From Lewinellaceae bacterium (GTDB taxonomy: Bacteria; Bacteroidota; Bacteroidia; Chitinophagales; Saprospiraceae), in NCBI GenBank assembly GCA_016711435.1, contig JADJSY010000023.1, positions 1-64,000 of the forward strand: a stretch of 64,000 bases of DNA. The letters are read 5' to 3'. Below are positions 56,322 to 64,000 of this stretch, one piece after another. The position numbers and the translations under genes were made by a program. The first letter of the stretch is position 1. Each line of letters starts with the position of its first letter. A model generated the notes under the pieces. It did not search any database, had not been told where the DNA came from, and was given only the letters and a program-made list of their open reading frames with translations.

Positions 56322-56590
56322 TCCCCTCGTAGGAATAATAGCAACACGGATTAGACGGATGACGCGGATTTACGCGGATTTTCCCGCTTTAGAGTTGACT
56401 TGCTTATCTAAAAGTGGACATATTTGCTCTGTGTCAACTCTAAAGCGGGAAAATCCGCGTAAATCCGCATAAATCCGCGTCATCCGTCTAATCCGTGTTG
56501 CTATTATTCCTACGAGGGGAAAATCCGAGTCAAAGCGGGAAAATCCGTATCCCGTCATCCGTCCAATCCGTGTTGCTATTATTCCTCGGG
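56322..56590. repeat. Very long inverted repeat with a third partial copy
   Basis: 56322-56399 pairs with 56434-56520 (about 75 bp, one 10-12 bp insertion of an extra ATCCGCATAA unit). A third partial copy of the right arm follows at 56521-56590. The arms consist of phased CGGATT/AATCCG words. This occupies the whole 56259-56639 gap between GH26 and GH9 and no gene is present. Confidence 0.85.
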
Positions 56591-56639
56591 AAAGTCCGGT
56601 AAATCCTTTCACCGTGTTCCTTTTTCCAATCTTCGCACC

Positions 56640-58754
56640 ATGAAAAAATCCAGCCTTCTTTTCCTCTTCATCTCCCTCTGCATCGGCCTCCAGGCGCAAT
56701 CCAATGTATCCACTTTTATCCGCCTCGACCAGTTCGGTTACCGGCCCGACAGCAAAAAAGTGGCCGTCATAGCCGACCCCGTTGCCGGTTTTGATGCGGC
56801 GCAGAGTTTTACCCCCGGCAATGTGTATGAAGTGCGGCGGGTTTCCGACGGGCAAAGCGTTTTTTCGGGTGCGCCGGTAGCCTGGAAAAACGGCGCCACG
56901 CACACACAATCGGGCGACAAGGGATGGTGGTTCGATTTTACTTCCGTTGCTACGCCGGGTGAATACTACCTGTTCGATGTGGCTAAAAACGTATCCTCCC
57001 ACCGGTTCAAAATCGGGGCGGATGTGTACAAAGAGGTACTGAAACAAGCTGCGCGCATCTATTTTTACCAGCGGCTCAACTTTGCCAAACAGCCGCCCTA
57101 CACCGAAATAAAATGGTCGGACGCCGCCGCTTACGAAGGCCCCAACCAGGACAAAGCCGCCCGCAGCCGATGGGCCAAAACCGACCCAACCACCGCCCGC
57201 GACCTGCACGGCGGTTGGATGGATGCGGGCGACGTCAACAAATACACCACTTTTGCGGAAGGCGCAGTCATTCAACTGTTGGAAGCCTACCGCCGCAACC
57301 CCGACGTGTTTACTGACGATTACAACATCCCGGAAAGCGGCAACGGCATTCCCGATCTGCTTGATGAAGTGCTCTGGGAATTAGACTGGCTCAAACGCAT
57401 GCAGGACGCCAGCGGCACCAACGGATTTTTGCTTAAAAACGGTGTGGACAATTACAACGACGTGTCGCCGCCCAGCACCGATACCCGCCCGCGCTATTAC
57501 CTGCCGGAATGCACCTCCGCTACATTAGCGGGTTGCGCCATGTTCGCACATGCGGGCGTCGTGCTCGGCGCAACGAACCACGCTTCGCTGCAAACCTATG
57601 GCAGCGACTTGATCGCCCGGGCGGAATTGGCTTGGCAAAGAGCAGTGACCAGCACCTCCAATTTCACCCAGTTTGAATCGGCCTGCGACGATGGCGATAT
57701 TAAATCCGGCGATGCGGATCGCAATGCGGCCGGGCAATTAGAAAGCGCCGTTGTGGCTGCCGTTTACCTGTACGATGCCACCGGCAACAACATCTATAAA
57801 AACTTTGTGGAATCGAACTACGCGCTGGTGGAACCCATTTCCAACACCTGGTGGGGGCCGTATAAATCGGCGGTGGAATGCGCTTTGTTGCGCTACTCCG
57901 AAATGCCGAATGTAACGACCACCATTGCCAACCAGATCCGCAACCAGAAAGGAAACATGAACTACGCCTTTTCCTTAGAATCTTACAACGCCCAAACGGA
58001 TCTGTACCGCGCCCAGATGGATGACTGGGCGCACCACTGGGGCAGCAACCTGATCCGCAGCAACTGCGGCAGCCTGAATATGGATTTTGTAGAATTCAAC
58101 ATCAATTTTGACCAGGCGGAGCAATACCGGGAAACGGCAGAGCAATATATCCACTGGCTGCACGGAACCAACCCGCTCGGCATGGTCATGCTGTCCAATA
58201 TGTATGCCTACGGTGGCGACGCCTGCGCCAATGAAATTTACCACAGCTGGTTTGGCAACAATACGCCTTACGACCATGCCCTGAGCTCGCCGAAAGGCCC
58301 GGCGCCGGGTTACGTCACCGGCGGCCCGAACAAGGATTTTTCCTATCCGCAACTGTCGCCCCCGGCCAATCAGCCGCCTCAGAAATCATACCGCGATTTC
58401 AACGACGGATGGCCGGAAAGTTCCTGGGAAATTACCGAACCGGCCATTTATTACAACGCCGGCTACATTCTGCTGCTGTCTAATTTTGTGGAAAATGCGG
58501 TAGTGCCTGCCACAGAACCTGCTGATTTTTCGGCAGTACTGTTTGAGGTTTTCCCGAATCCCGCAAAGGATCAATGCACCATTCGTTTTTCAGAGGCAGG
58601 TTTGCGGAAAGTTCAGATATTTAACGCTGCCGGCGCTGTGGTTTCAGAAAAACTGGTCTCTGAAAAAGAAACCATTTTTGACCTAAAACATTTACCTTCA
58701 GGTATTTACAATATTGGGGTGGACGGCTCCCGGAAGCAGATCGTCAAACAATGA
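56640..58754 (+). CDS. GH9 endoglucanase with type IX secretion sorting domain
   Basis: A 704-residue secreted glycoside hydrolase. It has a signal peptide (ending GLQAQ) and an N-terminal Ig-like CelD_N domain (about 24-125, FIRLDQFGYRPDSKKVAVIA). The GH9 catalytic domain has HGGWMDAGDVNKYTTFAEGA (Asp195 and Asp198), PESGNGIPDLLDEVLWELDW, the substrate-binding HWLHGTNPLGMVM stretch, and the catalytic acid in WEITEPAIYYNAGYI near residue 605. The last 70 residues (FEVFPNPAKDQCTIRFSEAG to the Lys-rich end) form a type IX secretion C-terminal domain, so export to the cell surface is predicted. It should cut beta-1,4-glucosidic bonds, suiting glucomannan. The stop overlaps the next start (ATGA). 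Confidence 0.95.
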   Translation: MKKSSLLFLFISLCIGLQAQSNVSTFIRLDQFGYRPDSKKVAVIADPVAGFDAAQSFTPGNVYEVRRVSDGQSVFSGAPVAWKNGATHTQSGDKGWWFDFTSVATPGEYYLFDVAKNVSSHRFKIGADVYKEVLKQAARIYFYQRLNFAKQPPYTEIKWSDAAAYEGPNQDKAARSRWAKTDPTTARDLHGGWMDAGDVNKYTTFAEGAVIQLLEAYRRNPDVFTDDYNIPESGNGIPDLLDEVLWELDWLKRMQDASGTNGFLLKNGVDNYNDVSPPSTDTRPRYYLPECTSATLAGCAMFAHAGVVLGATNHASLQTYGSDLIARAELAWQRAVTSTSNFTQFESACDDGDIKSGDADRNAAGQLESAVVAAVYLYDATGNNIYKNFVESNYALVEPISNTWWGPYKSAVECALLRYSEMPNVTTTIANQIRNQKGNMNYAFSLESYNAQTDLYRAQMDDWAHHWGSNLIRSNCGSLNMDFVEFNINFDQAEQYRETAEQYIHWLHGTNPLGMVMLSNMYAYGGDACANEIYHSWFGNNTPYDHALSSPKGPAPGYVTGGPNKDFSYPQLSPPANQPPQKSYRDFNDGWPESSWEITEPAIYYNAGYILLLSNFVENAVVPATEPADFSAVLFEVFPNPAKDQCTIRFSEAGLRKVQIFNAAGAVVSEKLVSEKETIFDLKHLPSGIYNIGVDGSRKQIVKQ

Positions 58755-60727
58755 TTATGAAAATACGCGTTTTTTTCCTGTTCCTTTGCCTCCTGACAAC
58801 CTTTAGTGCGATGGCCCAGCTGCGGTTTGCCCGCCTTTTTTCCGACCATGCCGTATTGCAGCGGCAAAAAGCAATTCCCGTTTGGGGTTGGACCAATCCC
58901 GGTGAAGCCGTCACAGTTTATTTAAACGGCGCCCTCAGCCAGTTGCAACAAACGACGGCAGACAGCAACGGAAAATGGCAGGTACAGTTTTCAGCCCTGG
59001 AAGCGGGCGCCCCTTACACACTCGGCATTACCAGCGCATCCGGCAAACAGGAATGTAAAGACGTCATGATCGGCGACGTATGGCTTTGTTCAGGCCAGTC
59101 GAATATGGAATGGAGTGTCGCGCAGGCCAACAACTATAAACAGGAGCGGAAGAACGCTGATTTCCCACAAATCAGGCATTTCCGGGTAGAACATGAGGTA
59201 TCCTTATTGCCCGCAGATGACCTGGAAAAAGGTGACTGGGAAATTTGCAATCCTGAAAATGTGGGCGATTTTACCGCAATCGGGTTCTTTTTTGCCCGCG
59301 AGGTATTTCAACAAACGGGCATTCCCGTCGGCATCCTGCATTCGTCCTGGGGCGGTTCGCAGGTGGAGAGCTGGATCAGCAAAGAAGCCATGCTTGCTTC
59401 CGAGGTATTGCGCCCCTACGGTCAGAATTTCCCACAAACCTGGGAAGAAGCCGATTTCCGGCTCGAACGCAGCATTAAAAAGAAACTGTTCGGCAACCCC
59501 GACGCCAACCCGACGCCGGAAGACGAAAAACGTTCTGTGCAACCCGATTACGACTGGTCGGGCTGGCTCACCGCCGACCCGATGTGGCAATGGGACTGGA
59601 AAGGTGTATGGGCCTGGCGCGGCAACGGTTATATGGGTAAAACCGTGGACATTCCCGGAGAAATGACGGGTCGGGAGACTACGCTGGGGCTGGCCGATAA
59701 TTACAACTACAACGAAATTTACATCAACGGAAAACTCGTAGCCTTGGGGGTTGTACAAAGGCACGCGCAAGATTCTGATTCCCCCAATACCTGGAAACCC
59801 GGCCCGAACAAACTCATGGTCAAAATGCACCAAACAATTGAACCTGAATGGTTTGGCCTGGGATTGATGGGGTCTGAAAACGACCTGTTTGTACGCGCGG
59901 AAACCCAAAACATCAGCCTGGCCGGCAACGACTGGAAACTGATGCCGGCTTTTGCCGAACCGCACACTTTTGCACATTCGAGCAACAATGTCGGCGTCGC
60001 CATTTACAACGCTATGATCGCACCGTTGATTCCTTACGGCATTCGCGGCGCTTTATGGTACCAGGGCGAATCCAACGCCGGCCGGGCGTATGAATACCGC
60101 CACTCGTTCCCGCTCATGATTCAGGACTGGCGCAACCGCTGGAATGATGAATTTCCATTTTACTTTGTACAGTTATCGTCGTACGGCGCTTATCAAAACA
60201 GCAACGAAGGCAGCGACTGGGCCGAACTGCGGGAAGCGCAAACCCTGACGCTGCAACTGCCGAAAACCGGCATGGCCGTCACGACCGATATTGGCGACCC
60301 GAAAGATATTCACCCCACCAACAAACAGGATGTCGGAAAAAGACTGGCAGCCGTTGCGTTGAAAAATGTTTACCAAAAAGACCTGTTGCACAGCGGCCCA
60401 ATGCTGGACGCTGCACAGTTTGAAAAAGACCGGGCGGTGCTGCGTTTCCAGTTTACCGGCAGCGGCCTGGTAGCCAAAGACAAATTCGGTTACCTGAAAG
60501 GGTTTGAAATCGCGGGGGATGACCGGGTGTTCCATTATGCCAAAGCGAGTATTGAGGGAGACCGCGTTATCGTGCAACACCCCAAAGGTATTCGCCCGGT
60601 ATCGGTGCGCTATGCCTGGGCCAATGCTCCCGTGGACGCTAATTTATTCAATGCCGCAGGCTTCCCGGCTTGCCCGTTTCGGACGGATGACTGGGAAGGG
60701 GTGACGGTGCGGGGGAGGTTTGAGTGA
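58751..60727 (+). CDS. SGNH-type (sialate O-acetylesterase-like) carbohydrate esterase
   Basis: A 658-residue exported esterase whose ATG overlaps the GH9 stop by 4 bp, indicating tight co-expression. After the signal peptide (FFLFLCLLTTFSAMAQ) comes a beta-rich domain, then the nucleophile block WLCSGQSNMEWSVAQANN (Ser117). A jelly-roll insertion domain (about 290-400) separates this from RGALWYQGESNAG and the Asp/His pair DIGDPKDIHPTNKQD (Asp518/His521). This layout matches the sialate O-acetylesterase-like family, many members of which deacetylate plant hemicelluloses. In this locus the likely substrate is acetylated (gluco)mannan oligosaccharide. Confidence 0.9.
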   Translation: MIMKIRVFFLFLCLLTTFSAMAQLRFARLFSDHAVLQRQKAIPVWGWTNPGEAVTVYLNGALSQLQQTTADSNGKWQVQFSALEAGAPYTLGITSASGKQECKDVMIGDVWLCSGQSNMEWSVAQANNYKQERKNADFPQIRHFRVEHEVSLLPADDLEKGDWEICNPENVGDFTAIGFFFAREVFQQTGIPVGILHSSWGGSQVESWISKEAMLASEVLRPYGQNFPQTWEEADFRLERSIKKKLFGNPDANPTPEDEKRSVQPDYDWSGWLTADPMWQWDWKGVWAWRGNGYMGKTVDIPGEMTGRETTLGLADNYNYNEIYINGKLVALGVVQRHAQDSDSPNTWKPGPNKLMVKMHQTIEPEWFGLGLMGSENDLFVRAETQNISLAGNDWKLMPAFAEPHTFAHSSNNVGVAIYNAMIAPLIPYGIRGALWYQGESNAGRAYEYRHSFPLMIQDWRNRWNDEFPFYFVQLSSYGAYQNSNEGSDWAELREAQTLTLQLPKTGMAVTTDIGDPKDIHPTNKQDVGKRLAAVALKNVYQKDLLHSGPMLDAAQFEKDRAVLRFQFTGSGLVAKDKFGYLKGFEIAGDDRVFHYAKASIEGDRVIVQHPKGIRPVSVRYAWANAPVDANLFNAAGFPACPFRTDDWEGVTVRGRFE

Positions 60728-60730
60728 TAT

Positions 60731-60797
60731 GGGTTTATGAGTTTATGGTTTATGGTTTATGGCCACTCGATAAACCATAAACCTATAAACCCATAAC
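60731..60797. repeat. Inverted repeat of GTTTATGG units between convergent genes
   Basis: ATGGGTTTATGAGTTTATGG and the mirror AACCATAAACCTATAAACCCAT flank CCACTCG. It serves as a probable bidirectional terminator between the esterase and a minus-strand membrane protein gene. Confidence 0.65.
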
Positions 60798-61376
60798 CTA
60801 CACAACAGCCCTTCTTTTCGACCACAAATAATACAACAGCAGCGTCAGGCAAATGCCGATTCCAAAGTAGTAAAAAGACATGGAACCTGTTGCGGTCGGC
60901 GTTTGCCCGCTGACGCGGCTGAGGTAAGTCATAAAAAAGATCAGCCAGACATACAGCACATACATATCCTGTAAACGGGCCACTGACCAGGGAAGCCGGG
61001 TTTGCCTGCTCAGCATAAAAGGCATGACGACCACCATTGCGTATGCCAGTATCCCGCCGGCCAATCGAAACGGGACCAGTTCAAATCCGCTCAGATGGAC
61101 AGCCGCAGCCAGCAAAAACCAGTGGATCACATGAACAACCATAAAATCGAAGGCTAATTGCCCTTTGATTTTTAAGGGCGCACTGCCTGCTTCAACACCG
61201 GGAAAACGAGCGGCATACACCACAAAGGCTCCAAAAAATAACAGGGAAACCCGGCCGGACAAACGGGCTGCCGATTGAAAAAAAGCGGTGGTATCGCCGT
61301 TGCTTTCTTGCCGGGCGGCTAGTAATACGATCGCTTCCAAGAGCAGACCGGCCCAAAGCCATTTGGATATTTTCAT
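60798..61376 (-). CDS. Predicted integral membrane protein of unknown function
   Basis: A 192-residue protein with about six hydrophobic helices. ATG at 61374-61376 starts directly before the first helix (MKISKWLWAGLLLEAIVLLA); the longer frame to 61412 adds an unlikely leader. Features include a histidine-rich helix (FMVVHVIHWFLLAAAVHLSG) and a loop RQTRLPWSVARLQDMYVLYV. The paired histidines resemble those of ferric-reductase-like membrane proteins, but no firm family was recognised. It is inserted antisense between the esterase and GH130 genes and does not obviously belong to the mannan pathway. Confidence 0.65.
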   Translation of the reverse strand: MKISKWLWAGLLLEAIVLLAARQESNGDTTAFFQSAARLSGRVSLLFFGAFVVYAARFPGVEAGSAPLKIKGQLAFDFMVVHVIHWFLLAAAVHLSGFELVPFRLAGGILAYAMVVVMPFMLSRQTRLPWSVARLQDMYVLYVWLIFFMTYLSRVSGQTPTATGSMSFYYFGIGICLTLLLYYLWSKRRAVV

Positions 61377-61553
61377 AAGTAGGTATTGGGGCAAAAATAC
61401 AATTTTTACCACCCCGATTTGAACAAAAAATCCCCCTTTCCCTATCTCGCAAGTCTTTAGTTTTGCCCTCCGACATTAAATAGCCCATCATAAATTGAGC
61501 GGCACCTCACTCACTACTCACGATTCACGTCTCACCACTCACCACTCACCTCC

Positions 61554-62726
61554 ATGCCACTACCTGATTTCCAGGCGCGCCTGCAACAACTAAGCACCCA
61601 GCACAAAGCGCTCCTTACCCGCCAAAATACGCCCCAAACGCCCGGCAACGGCATTTTTACCCGCTGGCAGCATCCGGTAGTGACGCCTGATCACGCCCCG
61701 CTTTCCTGGCGTTACGACCTGAATCCGGCCACCAATCCGTTCCTGATGGAGCGGCTCGGCGTAAACGCTACCTTCAATTCCGGGGCGATGTTCTGGAACG
61801 GCAAATACCTGCTCATGGTCCGCATGGAAGGCAATGACCGCAAGTCATTTTTTGCCATTGCCGAAAGCCCGAACGGGGTCGATCAGTTTCGTTTTTGGGA
61901 TTATCCCGTGCTGCTGCCGGAAACGGCAGACCCCGACACCAATGTGTACGATATGCGCCTTACAGCCCATGCCGACGGCTGGATATACGGCCTTTTTTGT
62001 ACCGAACGCAAAGACCTTACACGTCCGCACGACCTTTCCGCTGCCACAGCGCAATGTGGCATCGCGCGTACCCGCGACCTGCTGACCTGGGAGCGCCTGC
62101 CCGACCTCATCACCTACTCCGGCCAGCAGCGCAATGTGGTGCTGCACCCCGAATTTGTCGCCGGCAAATACGCCTTGTACACCCGTCCGCAGGATGGTTT
62201 TATCGAAGTAGGCAGCGGCGGCGGTATCGGCTGGGGCCTCAGCGACAGTATGGAAAAGGCGGAAGTGCGCGACGAAATTATTGTGGACAGCAAAGCATAC
62301 CACACCATCAAGGAAGTTAAAAACGGTCAGGGACCGTCGCCGATCAGGACGCCCGAAGGCTGGTTGCACCTGGCACACGGCGTGCGCAATACCGCCGCCG
62401 GCTTGCGATATGTGCTGTATTTATTTATGACAGACTTGCATCAGCCCTGGCGTATTATATTTGCGCCCGGCGGCCACTTCATTGCGCCTGAAGGCAGCGA
62501 AAGGGTCGGCGATGTTTCGAATGTGGTGTTCTCCAACGGATGGATACGCAATGCCGATGACGAAGTGTTTATTTACTACGGTTCATCGGATACCCGTATG
62601 CATGTGGCCACCACATCCGTAGCGCAATTGCTCGATTATGTCAAAAATACGCCTCCCGACGGCTTCCGTTCGGCTGCCAGCGTAGCGCAGCGGTATGATC
62701 TGATTGAGCGAAACATAAAAATATGA
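61554..62726 (+). CDS. GH130 4-O-beta-D-mannosyl-D-glucose phosphorylase
   Basis: A 390-residue cytoplasmic protein without signal peptide, of usual GH130_1 length. It shows the conserved LGVNATFNSGAMFWNGKYLL region, the catalytic-acid motif NVYDMRLTAHADGWIYGLF (Asp133), the phosphate-binding basic patch around TRPQDGFIE and KNGQGPSPIRTPEGWLHLAH, and GDVSNVVFSNGW. Enzymes of this type split mannosyl-beta-1,4-glucose with phosphate to mannose-1-phosphate and glucose. The next gene encodes a cellobiose 2-epimerase, which makes that substrate from mannobiose, so the pair forms the known mannobiose salvage route. It begins with ATG after a CTCAC-rich tract (61505-61550). Confidence 0.93.
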   Translation: MPLPDFQARLQQLSTQHKALLTRQNTPQTPGNGIFTRWQHPVVTPDHAPLSWRYDLNPATNPFLMERLGVNATFNSGAMFWNGKYLLMVRMEGNDRKSFFAIAESPNGVDQFRFWDYPVLLPETADPDTNVYDMRLTAHADGWIYGLFCTERKDLTRPHDLSAATAQCGIARTRDLLTWERLPDLITYSGQQRNVVLHPEFVAGKYALYTRPQDGFIEVGSGGGIGWGLSDSMEKAEVRDEIIVDSKAYHTIKEVKNGQGPSPIRTPEGWLHLAHGVRNTAAGLRYVLYLFMTDLHQPWRIIFAPGGHFIAPEGSERVGDVSNVVFSNGWIRNADDEVFIYYGSSDTRMHVATTSVAQLLDYVKNTPPDGFRSAASVAQRYDLIERNIKI

Positions 62727-62751
62727 GTTATCCGGATTTTGTAATGACAGA

Positions 62752-62879
62752 GCGGATTCGATGGTAGCACGGCCTTCAGGCCGTCGGGAAAGCGCCTTTT
62801 AAGGCGCTTGGAACGGACTAAATCGGGCATAAATGCCCTTTTCCCGACGGCCTGAAGGCCGTGCTACCATCGAATCCGC
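62752..62879. repeat. Perfect 39-bp-arm palindrome containing two further hairpins
   Basis: 62752-62790 (GCGGATTCGATGGTAGCACG...) and 62841-62879 are exact reverse complements. The loop holds AGCGCCTTTTAAGGCGCT (62791-62808) and GGGCATAAATGCCC (62825-62838), each a perfect hairpin. The RNA could form a three-stem cloverleaf-like structure between the two metabolic genes. Confidence 0.9.
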
Positions 62880-62948
62880 CCTGGTTTGAAGGCATTACAA
62901 TTTTCGGATTGATTCAATTTTGCATATAAAATTCACAAAAGCGTACTT

Positions 62949-64000
62949 ATGCAACCAACTGCATCCGAATCTCCTGTGTTGTCGCAACTCGCCGGCTCGG
63001 CACAAAAAGAATTGACGAACATCCTCGACTGGTGGTCGGAAAAAATGCCGGATCATGAAAACGGCGGTTTCTACGGACGTATCGACGGAACAGGTGTGCT
63101 GCATCCGACGGCTGACAAAAATGTCATTCTCAATACCCGCATTTTATGGACATTCAGCGCAGCGGCCCGGCGAATGGGAATGCATACGTACAGGGATGTA
63201 GCAGACCGGGCTTACCGCTACCTGCTCGACTATTTCTGTGATCACGAGCATGGCGGCGTGTACTGGACACTCGACTACAAAGGACAACCGGTGCAGGACA
63301 AAAAACAGGTATATGCACAGTCATTTGCTTTATATGCATTGTCAGAATACTACCTTTTGACCTATGAACCGGAGGTATTGGCCAAAGCGCTGCGGCTTTT
63401 TGAACTGATGGAACGGCATAGTCTCGACAAAATGAGATTGGGGTATTTTGAAGCGTTCAGCCGTGACTGGCAACTGATTGCCGATCTGCGCCTCAGCGAC
63501 AAAGACGCCAACGAAGCCAAAACCATGAACACCCACCTGCACGTGCTGGAGGCATACGCCAACCTGTACCGCGCCGCGCCGACCCCGCAGGTGGAGAGCG
63601 CCCTGAAAGCCATGATACTGCTGTTTCTGGATAAATTTATCGACCCGCAAACAGCGCACCTGCGCTTGTTTTTTGATGAAAACTGGAACCTGAAATCCGA
63701 TGAAATCTCCTTTGGGCACGATATTGAGGCGAGTTGGTTGTTGTGCGAGGCAGCCGAAGTGCTGGGAAATAAAAGCCTGATTAAAAAAGCGAACCTCGCC
63801 GCCGTACAAATTGCCGAAGCCACACTTCGGGAAGGTATTGACCCAAAAGACGGCGGACTGTTTTATACCGCTACCCCGCATGAAGGAATTACCAACCCCA
63901 ATAAAGACTGGTGGCCGCAAGCCGAAGCCGTGCTCGGCTTTTTGAATGCCTGGAAAATTGACGGCTCTCCACATTTCTTGCAGGCAGCACAACGTTCCTG
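62949..64000 (+). CDS. Cellobiose 2-epimerase (AGE family), 3' truncated by window
   Basis: The first 350 codons run from ATG 62949 to the window end without a stop. The (alpha/alpha)6-barrel epimerase pattern is clear: LTNILDWWSEKMPDHENGGF, VILNTRILWTFSAAAR, HEHGGVYWTLDYKG, the conserved histidine stretch AKTMNTHLHVLEAYANLYR, SFGHDIEASWLLCEAA and DWWPQAEAVLGFLNAW. These match cellobiose 2-epimerases, which interconvert glucose and mannose at the reducing end of beta-1,4-disaccharides. There is no signal peptide, so it is cytoplasmic. Next to GH130 it should convert mannobiose to mannosyl-glucose. N-acyl-glucosamine 2-epimerase is the main alternative but fits the context less well. Confidence 0.9.
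   Translation, partial: MQPTASESPVLSQLAGSAQKELTNILDWWSEKMPDHENGGFYGRIDGTGVLHPTADKNVILNTRILWTFSAAARRMGMHTYRDVADRAYRYLLDYFCDHEHGGVYWTLDYKGQPVQDKKQVYAQSFALYALSEYYLLTYEPEVLAKALRLFELMERHSLDKMRLGYFEAFSRDWQLIADLRLSDKDANEAKTMNTHLHVLEAYANLYRAAPTPQVESALKAMILLFLDKFIDPQTAHLRLFFDENWNLKSDEISFGHDIEASWLLCEAAEVLGNKSLIKKANLAAVQIAEATLREGIDPKDGGLFYTATPHEGITNPNKDWWPQAEAVLGFLNAWKIDGSPHFLQAAQRS

Noticed and set aside
62949..64000. N-acylglucosamine 2-epimerase
   Set aside because: Same superfamily, but the adjacent GH130 phosphorylase and mannan enzymes favour cellobiose 2-epimerase.

Overview
The window reads as a chromosomal segment of a Bacteroidota bacterium, plausibly from the Saprospiria/Chitinophagia side (inference). 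The evidence is a SusC/SusD pair, a hybrid two-component regulator fused to an AraC domain, a DUF4249 lipoprotein beside a TonB receptor, a type IX secretion sorting domain, 7TM-AraC and MacB/FtsX-type permease genes, and one TAnnTTTG-type promoter candidate. No rRNA, tRNA, CRISPR array or transposase was recognised.

Layout. (1) 1-15.4 kb is mixed accessory content: the end of a TonB receptor with a DUF4249 lipoprotein, an ankyrin protein, a type-B carboxylesterase, and a minus-strand series (exported intradiol-dioxygenase-like protein, ABC permease, frameshifted 7TM-AraC regulator, aspartyl-protease-like protein, NTF2-like protein, class C beta-lactamase-like protein, outer-membrane receptor). 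(2) 15.8-36.3 kb is an electron-transfer locus. A membrane cytochrome b-like protein and an FAD/NAD(P)/Fe-S oxidoreductase are followed by four multiheme c-type cytochromes with 23, 25, 13 and at least 92 CXXCH motifs. Then come an outer-membrane beta-barrel, an NrfJ/OB-fold-like lipoprotein and, convergently, a CcsBA-type cytochrome c maturation protein. (3) 37-41 kb holds a secreted protein of unknown function, a small beta-barrel and an S41 peptidase. (4) 41-64 kb is a polysaccharide utilisation locus: hybrid regulator, SusC, SusD, two IPT-type surface glycan-binding lipoproteins, GH26 mannanase, GH9 endoglucanase, SGNH acetylesterase, GH130 mannosylglucose phosphorylase and cellobiose 2-epimerase (cut by the window end). 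Together these predict breakdown of acetylated (gluco)mannan through mannobiose, mannosyl-glucose and mannose-1-phosphate.

The most striking object is the cytochrome gene at 23155-30514. It is built of tandem hexaheme cassettes with periods of 444 and 441 bp. In its readable frames it has no lysine or arginine after about residue 376, and in the 441-bp cassettes there is exactly one extra histidine per heme. It is broken by frameshifts, and a scrambled stretch lies at the junction of its two arrays; a repeat-driven assembly fault is likely, so the true gene may be longer.

Two further patterns run through the window. Most gaps longer than about 100 bp contain a long, near-perfect inverted repeat, often nested, and several of these recur at distant sites. 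Also, several genes are split by single-base differences in short A or T homopolymers, which points to sequence error or slippage rather than true decay.
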